Positions 9,052 to 16,655 of a stretch of DNA of 64,000 nt are shown here, in pieces. Position 1 is the stretch's first letter. Every line of letters starts with the position of its first letter. Below the pieces are notes generated by a model. The model saw nothing but the letters and a program-made list of their open reading frames with translations. It did not search any database and was not told where the DNA came from. Origin of the DNA: Sedimenticola_A sp040506895 (GTDB taxonomy: Bacteria; Pseudomonadota; Gammaproteobacteria; Chromatiales; Chromatiaceae); assembly GCA_040506895.1 (NCBI GenBank), contig JBEVVY010000001.1, forward strand, positions 806,001 through 870,000, given 5' to 3'. Both the position numbers and the translations under genes were made by a program.

Positions 9052-9678
9052 TTATCTCTCTTCAAAAAGCGACGCATCGCCCTTGCCAACCCGTATCACC
9101 GAAGGTGTCTCCTCTTCCATGTCGACCACGGTGGTCGGTTCGAAACCGCAATAGCCGCCATCGATGATCAGGTCCACGTGGTGCCCCAGCAGGTCCTTCA
9201 TCTCGTAGGGATCTGTCAACGGCATATCCTCCCCGGGCATGATCAGGGTGGAGCTCATCAGGGGCTCCCCGAGGGTGCCCAGCAGCTCCTGGGCGATCAC
9301 GTTGTCGGGGACGCGGATGCCGATGGTCTTGCGCCGGGGATGCTGCAAGCGTCTCGGTACCTGCTTGGTCGCCTTGTGGATGAAGGTGAACGGACCGGGC
9401 GTGAGGGTCTTCAGCATGCGATAGTGCTGGTTGCCCACCTTGGCATAGGTTGAGATCTCCGAAAGATCCCGGCAGACAAGAGTGAAATTGTGCTTGTCAT
9501 CCAGCTGCCTGATGCGGCGGATACGCTCCATGGCGGTCTTGTCGCCAATGTGGCAGCCCAGGGCGTAGCTGGAGTCCGTGGGATAGATGACGAGCCCCCC
9601 CTGGTGAATGATCTCCACCGCGTTGTTGATCAACCGCTTCTGGGGGTTATCGGGGTGAATCTGGAAAAACTGGGCCAT
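9052..9678 (-). CDS. yciO: YciO/Sua5/YrdC-family protein (threonylcarbamoyl-AMP synthase-like)
   Basis: 208 residues. The conserved YrdC-fold nucleotide-binding segment is GGLVIYPTDSSYALGC, followed by KHNFTLVCRDLSEIS and TPGPFTFIHKATK. The family contains the enzyme that makes threonylcarbamoyl-AMP for tRNA t6A; YciO-type paralogues have a less certain role. Adjacent rnm (yciV), yciB and yciI reproduce the enterobacterial yci neighbourhood. The start codon precedes MAQFFQIHPDNPQ, a typical YciO N-terminus. Confidence 0.9.
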   Translation of the reverse strand: MAQFFQIHPDNPQKRLINNAVEIIHQGGLVIYPTDSSYALGCHIGDKTAMERIRRIRQLDDKHNFTLVCRDLSEISTYAKVGNQHYRMLKTLTPGPFTFIHKATKQVPRRLQHPRRKTIGIRVPDNVIAQELLGTLGEPLMSSTLIMPGEDMPLTDPYEMKDLLGHHVDLIIDGGYCGFEPTTVVDMEEETPSVIRVGKGDASLFEER

Positions 9679-9702
9679 GACTGTTCTTGTTTATCGGAAT
9701 GA

Positions 9703-10563
9703 TCAGGCCGTGGCAGCCTGCGGGAGCTGAATCCAATCCTCCCAGATCGGTTTCACACCATCCGGCAGGGGCTCAAGCCGGCCCAGCTCGGCCCAGGGAT
9801 TCTCCGGGCCGTGATAGTCGGAACCGCAGGACCCCCTGAGTTCGAAATCGATTGTATGACGCGCCATGGTGAAGTTTTCATCACGGCTGTGGCTGCCGGA
9901 GACGACCTCCATGCCTTCCCCGCCTGCGTTTCTGAACTCCCTGATCAGCCGTCGCAGCTTGGTCCGGGTCAGCCTGTAGCGCGCCGGGTGGGCAAGCACC
10001 GCCTGTCCACCGGCGGAGACGATCCATGAGACGGCCTCCTCGAGCGTCGCCCACTCCCCTGGTACGTGGCCGGGATTACCCTGGGTCAGGTAGCGCTTGA
10101 AGACTTTACGGGTATCCGGTGCGTAACCCTTCTCCACCAGGTAGCGGGCGAAATGGGTGCGACTGATCAGGCTGCCGTTGGAGTAGGCCTTGGCACCCTC
10201 GTAGCTGCCGGGTATACCGCTCTTTTCAAGCCGCCTCGCGATCTCCTCTGCGCGCCAGTCGCGAAAGGTTCGAAGCTTCGCCAACCCATGCTGCAACCCG
10301 GAATTTGTGCGATCGACACCGAGACCGACCAGGTGAATCACCTGCTTATTCCAGGTCACCGATACCTCCACCCCGGGAACCAGGCAGATGCCAGCCTTCA
10401 GCGCCGCGGCCTCCGCCTCCTGCAGACCATCGGTCGTGTCGTGGTCGGTCAGGGCCAGCACATCCACCCCCTTGTCGGCAGCTCGCTCAACAAGCTCTGA
10501 GGGTGTCAGGGTTCCGTCGGATGCCGTGGAGTGGGAATGTAAATCTACACATATGGACATCAT
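9703..10563 (-). CDS. rnm: PHP-domain 5'-3' exoribonuclease / nucleoside 3',5'-bisphosphate phosphatase (RNase AM, YciV)
   Basis: About 286 residues of the PHP phosphoesterase fold. Metal-binding motifs include DLHSHSTASDG at the N-terminus, LTDHDTTDG, and GSDYHGP near the C-terminus. YciV/RNase AM trims 5' ends of rRNAs and degrades short RNA and pAp. The frame is open 33 codons further upstream (to 10662), but homology begins at the tandem ATGs at 10558-10563; a GGGG-containing weak ribosome-binding site lies before them. Confidence 0.88.
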   Translation of the reverse strand: MMSICVDLHSHSTASDGTLTPSELVERAADKGVDVLALTDHDTTDGLQEAEAAALKAGICLVPGVEVSVTWNKQVIHLVGLGVDRTNSGLQHGLAKLRTFRDWRAEEIARRLEKSGIPGSYEGAKAYSNGSLISRTHFARYLVEKGYAPDTRKVFKRYLTQGNPGHVPGEWATLEEAVSWIVSAGGQAVLAHPARYRLTRTKLRRLIREFRNAGGEGMEVVSGSHSRDENFTMARHTIDFELRGSCGSDYHGPENPWAELGRLEPLPDGVKPIWEDWIQLPQAATA

Positions 10564-10734
10564 TGTATTGTACCCCATAAGGCATCGCTCAGAGGTGTTC
10601 ATTTCACTATTCAACGATGGGATCATGGAAATACCGATCCAATCGCATGCCTCTTTTTTCACCGCTTCACGAATGGTTGAAAACGTCGCTCCCGAAGATG
10701 ACCCTGCCCCTCTGCTGGGATACTATTCAGCGCT

Positions 10735-11499
10735 ATGCAGATTCCACCCGCAGATATCGATTGGTTCGCCGAGACATTCAGCCAGGCTTCGGGTCGGATC
10801 CTTGAGGCCTGGGACGATAATGGATTGGAGCAGTCATCCAATGAACCCGACCCCGAGATGCTCTGTGGCGCGATGCGACAACTGACCGATCTTCTGAAAT
10901 CCCGCTTCAACGGGGGCGTCATGGCAACGGCCGAAACGCACCAGCCGGCCGTTATGAAGGCGGATATCAGTGAACTCGGGGATTACGGTCTGAATATTCT
11001 TTCCGACCTCTCCCTGATCTCCACTGATCTGGGGATTGTGGATGAGAACAACACCTGGGAACTGCTGGCAGTCTCTCTCGCCCGCTGGCTGGGAGCAAAC
11101 GGGGCCGAGCTGCACTCCCTCGACCTGGTGGTCAACGGTTTCTCCTTTCTCGCCAATCGCTCTACGGATATCAAGGCGCTGGAGTCCCTGTTCATGGCAA
11201 TGGGCGAGATAACTGAAGCCATGGTGCCGGTAGGAGACCCTGTACATGAGGGTGATGTGAAATACCCTGAAGCCGGGGCCATGCTCCTGCTCAACAGGGG
11301 CATTGTCGCCACGCGTATACACTCTCCCCACCTGATGGAGAGCGCTTTCACCGATATTGCCGAACTCATACCCGAGATGGCACCCCGCTTTTTCCAGGAG
11401 GGGCTGGAGCAGATCGACTTGATTAATTACCCGCCTCAAGTGAGAGTAGTAATACAGCGGTTCGCCAGGGATTGGCCTGAAGAACGCGTACTCCACTGA
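10735..11499 (+). CDS. conserved protein of unknown function
   Basis: 254 residues, acidic, with no signal peptide and no clear membrane segment. I do not recognise a domain. The sequence is mostly helical in character, with stretches such as IADLTELIPEMAPRF-like segments near the end. It lies divergent from rnm and 69 bp upstream of yciB, so it may be co-transcribed with yciB-yciI. Codon use and GC match the neighbouring backbone genes, so it is probably a genuine lineage-conserved gene. Confidence 0.7.
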   Translation: MQIPPADIDWFAETFSQASGRILEAWDDNGLEQSSNEPDPEMLCGAMRQLTDLLKSRFNGGVMATAETHQPAVMKADISELGDYGLNILSDLSLISTDLGIVDENNTWELLAVSLARWLGANGAELHSLDLVVNGFSFLANRSTDIKALESLFMAMGEITEAMVPVGDPVHEGDVKYPEAGAMLLLNRGIVATRIHSPHLMESAFTDIAELIPEMAPRFFQEGLEQIDLINYPPQVRVVIQRFARDWPEERVLH

Positions 11500-11568
11500 A
11501 ATATCTCATTATTCAATATAATATATACATATTTTAAAGTATTGAATTAAATCATTAACGGACCCGCA

Positions 11569-12120
11569 ATGAAGTTTCTAACCGACTTTTTCCCGATTCT
11601 TCTCTTTTTCATCGCCTACCAGGCCTACGATATCTACGTGGCGACCCAGGTTGCCATTGCGGCCTCGTTTGTACAGGTCGGCTACGAGTGGCTACGTCAT
11701 CGCAGTGTCCCGAAAATGCATCTTGTGACCCTGGGCCTGCTGATCCTTTTCGGAGGCCTGACACTCGCCCTGCGCGACCCCCTGTTCATCAAATGGAAAC
11801 CGACCGTGGTGAACTGGCTGTTTGCCCTGGCCTTTATCGGCAGCCAGTTCATCGGCAAAAAGAGCCTGGTCGAACGCATGATGTCCCACGCCGTCACGCT
11901 GCCACAGCAGATCTGGCCCCGACTCAACATGGCATGGGGACTCTTCTTTATTGCAATGGGCGCGCTGAATCTCTACGTGGCCTTCAACTATTCCGAGGAG
12001 ACCTGGGTCAACTTCAAACTCTTCGGCATGATGGGCCTCACCTTTCTTTTCGTCATTCTCCAGGCGCTCTACATGGCCCGCTACGTGGAGCACACCGAAG
12101 AAACACCCGAGGAGACCTGA
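11569..12120 (+). CDS. yciB: inner-membrane septation protein A family (YciB/IspZ)
   Basis: 183 residues with about five hydrophobic helices. The family hallmark is the start MKFLTDFFPILLFFIAYQAYDIYVAT and the KPTVVNWLFALAFIGSQFIGKKSLVERMM segment. YciB is an inner-membrane protein linked to cell-envelope integrity and septation. Its stop codon is directly followed by the ATG of yciI. Confidence 0.94.
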   Translation: MKFLTDFFPILLFFIAYQAYDIYVATQVAIAASFVQVGYEWLRHRSVPKMHLVTLGLLILFGGLTLALRDPLFIKWKPTVVNWLFALAFIGSQFIGKKSLVERMMSHAVTLPQQIWPRLNMAWGLFFIAMGALNLYVAFNYSEETWVNFKLFGMMGLTFLFVILQALYMARYVEHTEETPEET

Positions 12121-12420
12121 ATGTTCTACGCCATCATGGGAACCGACCGTGAAGACAGTCTTGAAGCAAGACTTGCAGCCCGTCCTGAGCATCTAGAGCG
12201 GCTGATAGCGCTACAGGAAGAGGGGCGCCTGCTGATCGCCGGCCCGCACCCGGCCATAGACAGCGAAGACCCGGGGCCGGCGGGCTTCACCGGCAGCCTG
12301 GTTGTCGCTGAATTCGAAAGCCTGGAAGCGGCCAAGGAGTGGGCTGAAAACGATCCCTATACGCTCACTGGCGTTTTCGCCAGCGTCAGCGTAAAACCCT
12401 ACAAGAAAGTTCTGCCCTGA
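12121..12420 (+). CDS. yciI: YciI-family protein
   Basis: 99 residues of the YCII fold: MFYAIMGTDREDS at the start, RPEHLERLIALQEEGRLLIAGPHPAID in the middle and EWAENDPYTLTGVF near the end, with the conserved His/Asp residues of the dimeric ferredoxin-like family. The biochemical function is not established. It begins at the base after the yciB stop, so the two are translationally coupled. Confidence 0.93.
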   Translation: MFYAIMGTDREDSLEARLAARPEHLERLIALQEEGRLLIAGPHPAIDSEDPGPAGFTGSLVVAEFESLEAAKEWAENDPYTLTGVFASVSVKPYKKVLP

Positions 12421-12448
12421 ATCTATTGACCCGGCAACCAAACAGTGG

Positions 12449-13429
12449 CTAACCGCCCGTCATGGACATGACCCTGACCACCTGGTCGGGGTTATCGTTG
12501 AATTCGTGCTTCTCGGGTTTGCGATTTATCGCTTCCCTGATTGCGTCCTTGATTTCGTCGTCGCTGAGATCCTGCCGCAGCAGGGGGCGGAACTCCAGCT
12601 TGTCCTGCTGACCAAGGCAGAGGTAGAGGGTTCCCTCTGAAGAGAGACGTACCCGGTTGCAGTCCTCGCAGAAGTGCTGGGACATCGGGGTGATGAAACC
12701 GATCTTGAGGCGACCACCCACAACCTTCAGATATTTTGCCGGTCCCGCTCCGGTCATCCTGGCCGGTTCCAGTTCGAAACGCCGCTCCAGCATCTCCCGG
12801 ACCTCTTTCAGGCTGACGTAGCGATCCCTTGCATTCTGACCTGCCTCACCCACCGGCATGGTCTCGATAAAGCGCAGCGTGAACCGGTTCTGCAGGCAGA
12901 AATCGACCATGTCGCCAACTTCGTCGAAATTGAGATCACGCATCACAACCATGTTGATCTTGATGGGATGAAAGCCCGCTTCCCTGGCAGCCATCAGCCC
13001 TTCGATGACCTTCTCCAGGTCGCCCTGGGTTATCTGTTTGAATAGATCCGGCTTCAGGGTATCCAGGCTCACATTGAGACGACTGACGCCGGCCTCACGA
13101 ATGGTCCTGGCATGTTTCGCCAGTTGCGAGGCATTGGTACTCATGGAGAGGTCTTCGATACCCGGAAGCGCACCGATCCGTTGCACCATCTCGACGATGT
13201 CGCGTCGTACCAGGGGTTCCCCACCGGTGAAGCGGAGCTTGCTGACACCCAGTTCGCTGAACAGCCGGATCAGCCTGACGAACTCATCCAGAGTGAGTTG
13301 ATCGTCGCGGTCGGTGAAATCATTGAATCCCTTGGGAATACAGTAGAAACAACGAAAATCGCAACGATCCGTCACCGAGAGCCGGAGATATTCGATCTTG
13401 CGACCAAAGCGGTCGATGAGCTCAGCCAT
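12449..13429 (-). CDS. moaA: GTP 3',8-cyclase MoaA
   Basis: 326 residues. The radical-SAM cluster is CDFRCFYC (CxxxCxxC) near residue 25. The C-terminal second [4Fe-4S] site appears as CEDCNRVRLSSEGTLYLCLG, and the protein ends in the functional Gly-Gly tail. It catalyses the first step of molybdenum-cofactor synthesis, which NapA next door requires. It lies downstream of napC on the same strand with a terminator-like hairpin between them, so it is probably transcribed separately. Confidence 0.96.
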   Translation of the reverse strand: MAELIDRFGRKIEYLRLSVTDRCDFRCFYCIPKGFNDFTDRDDQLTLDEFVRLIRLFSELGVSKLRFTGGEPLVRRDIVEMVQRIGALPGIEDLSMSTNASQLAKHARTIREAGVSRLNVSLDTLKPDLFKQITQGDLEKVIEGLMAAREAGFHPIKINMVVMRDLNFDEVGDMVDFCLQNRFTLRFIETMPVGEAGQNARDRYVSLKEVREMLERRFELEPARMTGAGPAKYLKVVGGRLKIGFITPMSQHFCEDCNRVRLSSEGTLYLCLGQQDKLEFRPLLRQDLSDDEIKDAIREAINRKPEKHEFNDNPDQVVRVMSMTGG

Positions 13430-13492
13430 GTGTCAATCCCACTTTTGCATCCCTTTGCAAGGATCCCCATTCTTTGCCGTTTGGCCTGAAAA

Positions 13493-13524
13493 TACAATAG
13501 CCCGGCAGAGGTGTTCCACCGGGC
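13493..13524 (-). terminator. rho-independent terminator of the nap operon
   Basis: On the minus strand GGCCCGG pairs with CCGGGC around a 13-nt loop and is followed by TATTGTATTTT. It lies 50 bp beyond the napC stop. Confidence 0.65.
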
Positions 13525-13572
13525 CATTGTCTCAGATTACGAAAAACGAATACCCGCTGGCATTAAGCGGCA

Positions 13573-14160
13573 TTAACCTTCAGCGGCCATTTCATCTTCT
13601 GCCGGGTCATAACCTTCGGGCAGGCTGTGAGCGATACCCTTATGACAGTCGATACAGGTCTTCTTGGGCTCGATCCCATCCACTGCATCCCAATAGTGGG
13701 GATCGTGGGCCTCGGAACTGCGGCTGTCCTGCTTGTCCAGGTCCATGGACTGGAACTTGTGACAGTTGCGGCACTCCCGTGAATCGGTCTTCTTCATCGC
13801 CCGCCAGACGTTCTCAGCCATCGCAAGGCGCTTGGCCTCGAACTTCTCCGGCGTATCGATGGTACCCAGCATCTTGTGATAGAGCTCGTTACTGGCCTGG
13901 ATCTTGCGCACGATCTTGTGAATCCACTCCTTGGGAACATGGCAGTCCGGGCAGGTTGCACGTACACCGGTACGGTTGGTGAAGTGAATGGTTTCCTGCA
14001 ACTCCTGGTAGACCGTGGATTCCATCTCATGGCAGGAGATACAGAACGTTTCGGTGTTGGTCGCCTCCATCGCGGTATTGAAACCACCCCAGAGGATAAT
14101 ACCCAAAACGATGCCTATGATTAGGGTCTTGAATACCCCACGCTTTGCCCCATTACTCAT
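13573..14160 (-). CDS. napC: periplasmic nitrate reductase tetraheme cytochrome c NapC
   Basis: 195 residues. An N-terminal membrane anchor (VFKTLIIGIVLGIILWGGF) is followed by four CxxCH haem sites: CISCH, CPDCH, CRNCH and CIDCH. NapC/NirT-type quinol dehydrogenases pass electrons from menaquinol or ubiquinol to NapB-NapA. The ATG at 14160 was chosen; the open frame's earlier codon is ATT, and a GGGA motif sits 6 bp before the ATG. It is the last gene of napFDAGHBC. Confidence 0.95.
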   Translation of the reverse strand: MSNGAKRGVFKTLIIGIVLGIILWGGFNTAMEATNTETFCISCHEMESTVYQELQETIHFTNRTGVRATCPDCHVPKEWIHKIVRKIQASNELYHKMLGTIDTPEKFEAKRLAMAENVWRAMKKTDSRECRNCHKFQSMDLDKQDSRSSEAHDPHYWDAVDGIEPKKTCIDCHKGIAHSLPEGYDPAEDEMAAEG

Positions 14161-14290
14161 AATAATTCCCAATCTGACTTACTGACTCTGCACTGGATCG
14201 TGCGGTTCACTTTATGATTACGCCCCCCCTGGCCGCACCGGCCTGCTACAACCGGTACGAACAGGGGCGACCAGCGGTTGCCAATTACCC

Positions 14291-14719
14291 TTACTTCGCG
14301 CCTACGAAGCTGTTCTCAACCAACGGTGCCGCGTTCAGCTGAAGCGCATGGCACTGGTTGCAGAAGTAGCGACGGCTGGCGACCTTGTCCAGGGTCTTTC
14401 CGTCACGGGTAACGTAGTGGCTGTCGCCTGCCTTGGGTGCCTTCTTCGCCTTGTAGGTCTTGGCGGAGTGGCACTTCATGCAGGTATTCACCTTCAGGTT
14501 GATCTCTTCCTTGTCGATCTTGTGAGGGATCATGGGCGGCTGGATCTTGTAGCTGCGATCAAACGCGCCTTTCACGATCTCCTGCTTACGCTTGTCAGGC
14601 GCCTTGGATGGCGCATCGATCTCCTGGTTACCACGCAGGAACTCAACGCCCGAGAAAGCTGCGCTGGAGAACAGGAACGTCGCCAGTACAACCATTAGGG
14701 TAAGTATTGATTTCTTCAT
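14291..14719 (-). CDS. napB: periplasmic nitrate reductase diheme cytochrome c subunit NapB
   Basis: 142 residues with a cleavable signal peptide (MKKSILTLMVVLATFLFSSA) and two haem sites, CMKCH and CNQCH. It accepts electrons from NapC and reduces NapA in the periplasm. The ATG at 14717-14719 has a GGAG site 6 bp upstream; the longer frame lacks one. The start ATG lies about 50 bp after the napH stop. Confidence 0.95.
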   Translation of the reverse strand: MKKSILTLMVVLATFLFSSAAFSGVEFLRGNQEIDAPSKAPDKRKQEIVKGAFDRSYKIQPPMIPHKIDKEEINLKVNTCMKCHSAKTYKAKKAPKAGDSHYVTRDGKTLDKVASRRYFCNQCHALQLNAAPLVENSFVGAK

Positions 14720-14771
14720 CTTTATCTCCATCAAACACTGTGTTTGAAAATATAAACTCCCAGTAAAAACC

Positions 14772-15704
14772 TCAGGCCCGACCACTCATGCTGTGCTGGG
14801 TGTGGCCCTTGGCTTCCGATGCTTTGTTAACCTCGTCTTTGGCGTAGCGGTTGCCGAACTGGAATACGTCCTTTGCACATACATCGATGCAGCGGCCGCA
14901 GTTGGTACAGTTGGCGTCGAGAATGACAGGACCTATGCCCTGCTCCGCCCCTTTGAGTGCAGGCTTGATCACCCGCGACTCGGGGCAGACAGCAAAACAG
15001 TCCATGCAGTCGTCACAGGATGCACGCTCGGCGGCGACCACGCGCAGCGGACTGCGCTTGCCCAGCAGGCTGTAGAACGCACCTACCGGGCAGAGTCGAC
15101 CGCACCAGCCATCCTTGCTGACGAACAGATCGAACAGGAAGATCCCCAGGATCAGCACCCAGGCCATGCCCAGACCGAACACGATGCCGCGAAACATCAT
15201 GGAGACGGGGTTGACCAGTTCCCACACGATGGAACCTGTAACCAGGGGCAGGACCAGCGTCAGGCCCAGCATCCAGTAGCGGGTATTGCGTGCGAGATGG
15301 GACGGGGTGTTGATACCCAGTTTCCGGCGCAACCAGGCAGCGAGATCAGTAACCATGTTGACCGGGCATACCCACGAACAGTAGACCCGTCCCCCTACCA
15401 GCAGGTAGAAGGCGATTACAATAATCACGCCGATGATGGCTTCCGTGTGCGGCTCGACACCTGCCAGTATCGCCTGCAGCAAGATATGGGGATCGGTCAG
15501 GGGCAGCACATCCAGCGTCATGCTGGCGGCCAGGTTACCCTTCACGAGCCAAGTCTCACGTTCAAGACGATCCACCAGGTACGGGCTGACAATGAACAGC
15601 GCCAGAATACCCAACTGGCTGACACGACGGAGGATCAACCACTTGTGGGCTCCAAACCAGCCCTTGAGTGCTACGGCTTCTGCGCCTACTGCTTGCTTAG
15701 CCAT
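14772..15704 (-). CDS. napH: quinol dehydrogenase ferredoxin-type membrane subunit NapH
   Basis: 310 residues. Several transmembrane helices carry the cysteine pair of YCSWVCPVNM. Two C-terminal [4Fe-4S] ferredoxin clusters follow (CDDCMDCFAVCPES and CTNCGRCIDVCAKD). NapGH moves electrons from quinol to the Nap system. The ATG at 15702-15704 was chosen over the upstream GTG because GGAGGG sits 7 bp before it; this gives an 8-bp overlap with the end of napG. Confidence 0.93.
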   Translation of the reverse strand: MAKQAVGAEAVALKGWFGAHKWLILRRVSQLGILALFIVSPYLVDRLERETWLVKGNLAASMTLDVLPLTDPHILLQAILAGVEPHTEAIIGVIIVIAFYLLVGGRVYCSWVCPVNMVTDLAAWLRRKLGINTPSHLARNTRYWMLGLTLVLPLVTGSIVWELVNPVSMMFRGIVFGLGMAWVLILGIFLFDLFVSKDGWCGRLCPVGAFYSLLGKRSPLRVVAAERASCDDCMDCFAVCPESRVIKPALKGAEQGIGPVILDANCTNCGRCIDVCAKDVFQFGNRYAKDEVNKASEAKGHTQHSMSGRA

Positions 15705-16572
15705 CTTTACCCTCCAGTCCACGGTTCAGGGTGTCCAGCGGATTGGACGAGAAAGGCACCTCTTTCTTGCCTTTCGGGTCCTCGATGATCAACCCTTCTC
15801 CCTGCAGTTCATAGCGCACCCCTTCAGGAAGGTTGTATTGGTGCTCTATGTCCGGTGCCACCAGTGACTTGCCTGCTTTCTCCTTCTCTTCCCAGCCGAG
15901 TCGATAGTGTTTGCCAAGCTCTCCCTTCGCCAGGTGGGTCGGGAAGATCTTGATTGCCGCCTCTTCGAGGATGCATGCCTTCTCACAGAGACCACAACCC
16001 GTACAGGCTTCGGAATGCACCACTGGAATAAACAGTGCATGCTTGCCTGAACGGTCGTTGTGGAGATACTCCAGCGAAATGGCATCACTCCTGATCGGGC
16101 AGATGTTGAAGCAAACCTCACAGCGCAGTCCGAGAAACGCGATACAGGTCTCCTGGTCCACAACAACTGCAAGTCCCATCCGCGCATCATTGATGTCGGT
16201 GAGATTGTGGTCCAGGGCGTTGGTCGGGCAGGCCGGAACGCAGGGGATGTCCTCGCACATCTCGCACGGGCCGGTGCGGGCGGTGAAATACGGCGTGCCT
16301 GTCGGCACTTCATCACCCAGCTGACCCAGCTTGAGTATGTCGTAGGGACAATCCCGCACGCACAACCCACAGCGGATACAGGCGCCCAGGAAATCCTCCT
16401 CCGGAATCGCTCCCGGCGGACGGATTGCCATGGCTGGCAGGGAGTCGGCCTGTCTCGAATAGAATCCGAGACCGATACCGATCAACCCCATCCCACAGGC
16501 GGCCTTGAGCGTATTGCTCAGAAACTGCCGGCGGTTGACGCCTCTCTCTTGACCATTACCTGAATCTGACAT
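15697..16572 (-). CDS. napG: ferredoxin-type protein NapG
   Basis: 291 residues with a twin-arginine signal (NRRQFLSNTLKAACG) and four [4Fe-4S] motifs: CIRCGLCVRDCP, CEMCEDIPCVPACP, CEVCFNICP, and CTGCGLCEKACI. It works with NapH as the quinol-side electron carrier to NapC/NapB. It is exported folded by the Tat system, as expected for an iron-sulfur periplasmic protein. Confidence 0.95.
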   Translation of the reverse strand: MSDSGNGQERGVNRRQFLSNTLKAACGMGLIGIGLGFYSRQADSLPAMAIRPPGAIPEEDFLGACIRCGLCVRDCPYDILKLGQLGDEVPTGTPYFTARTGPCEMCEDIPCVPACPTNALDHNLTDINDARMGLAVVVDQETCIAFLGLRCEVCFNICPIRSDAISLEYLHNDRSGKHALFIPVVHSEACTGCGLCEKACILEEAAIKIFPTHLAKGELGKHYRLGWEEKEKAGKSLVAPDIEHQYNLPEGVRYELQGEGLIIEDPKGKKEVPFSSNPLDTLNRGLEGKDG

Positions 16573-16655
16573 CTCTCTACTTCACTGTTATCGATTCGGT
16601 ACCCTTTCCAAGTTCAGAAATCGGCCCGGTACCACTGGGGCCGGAATCCAACCGT

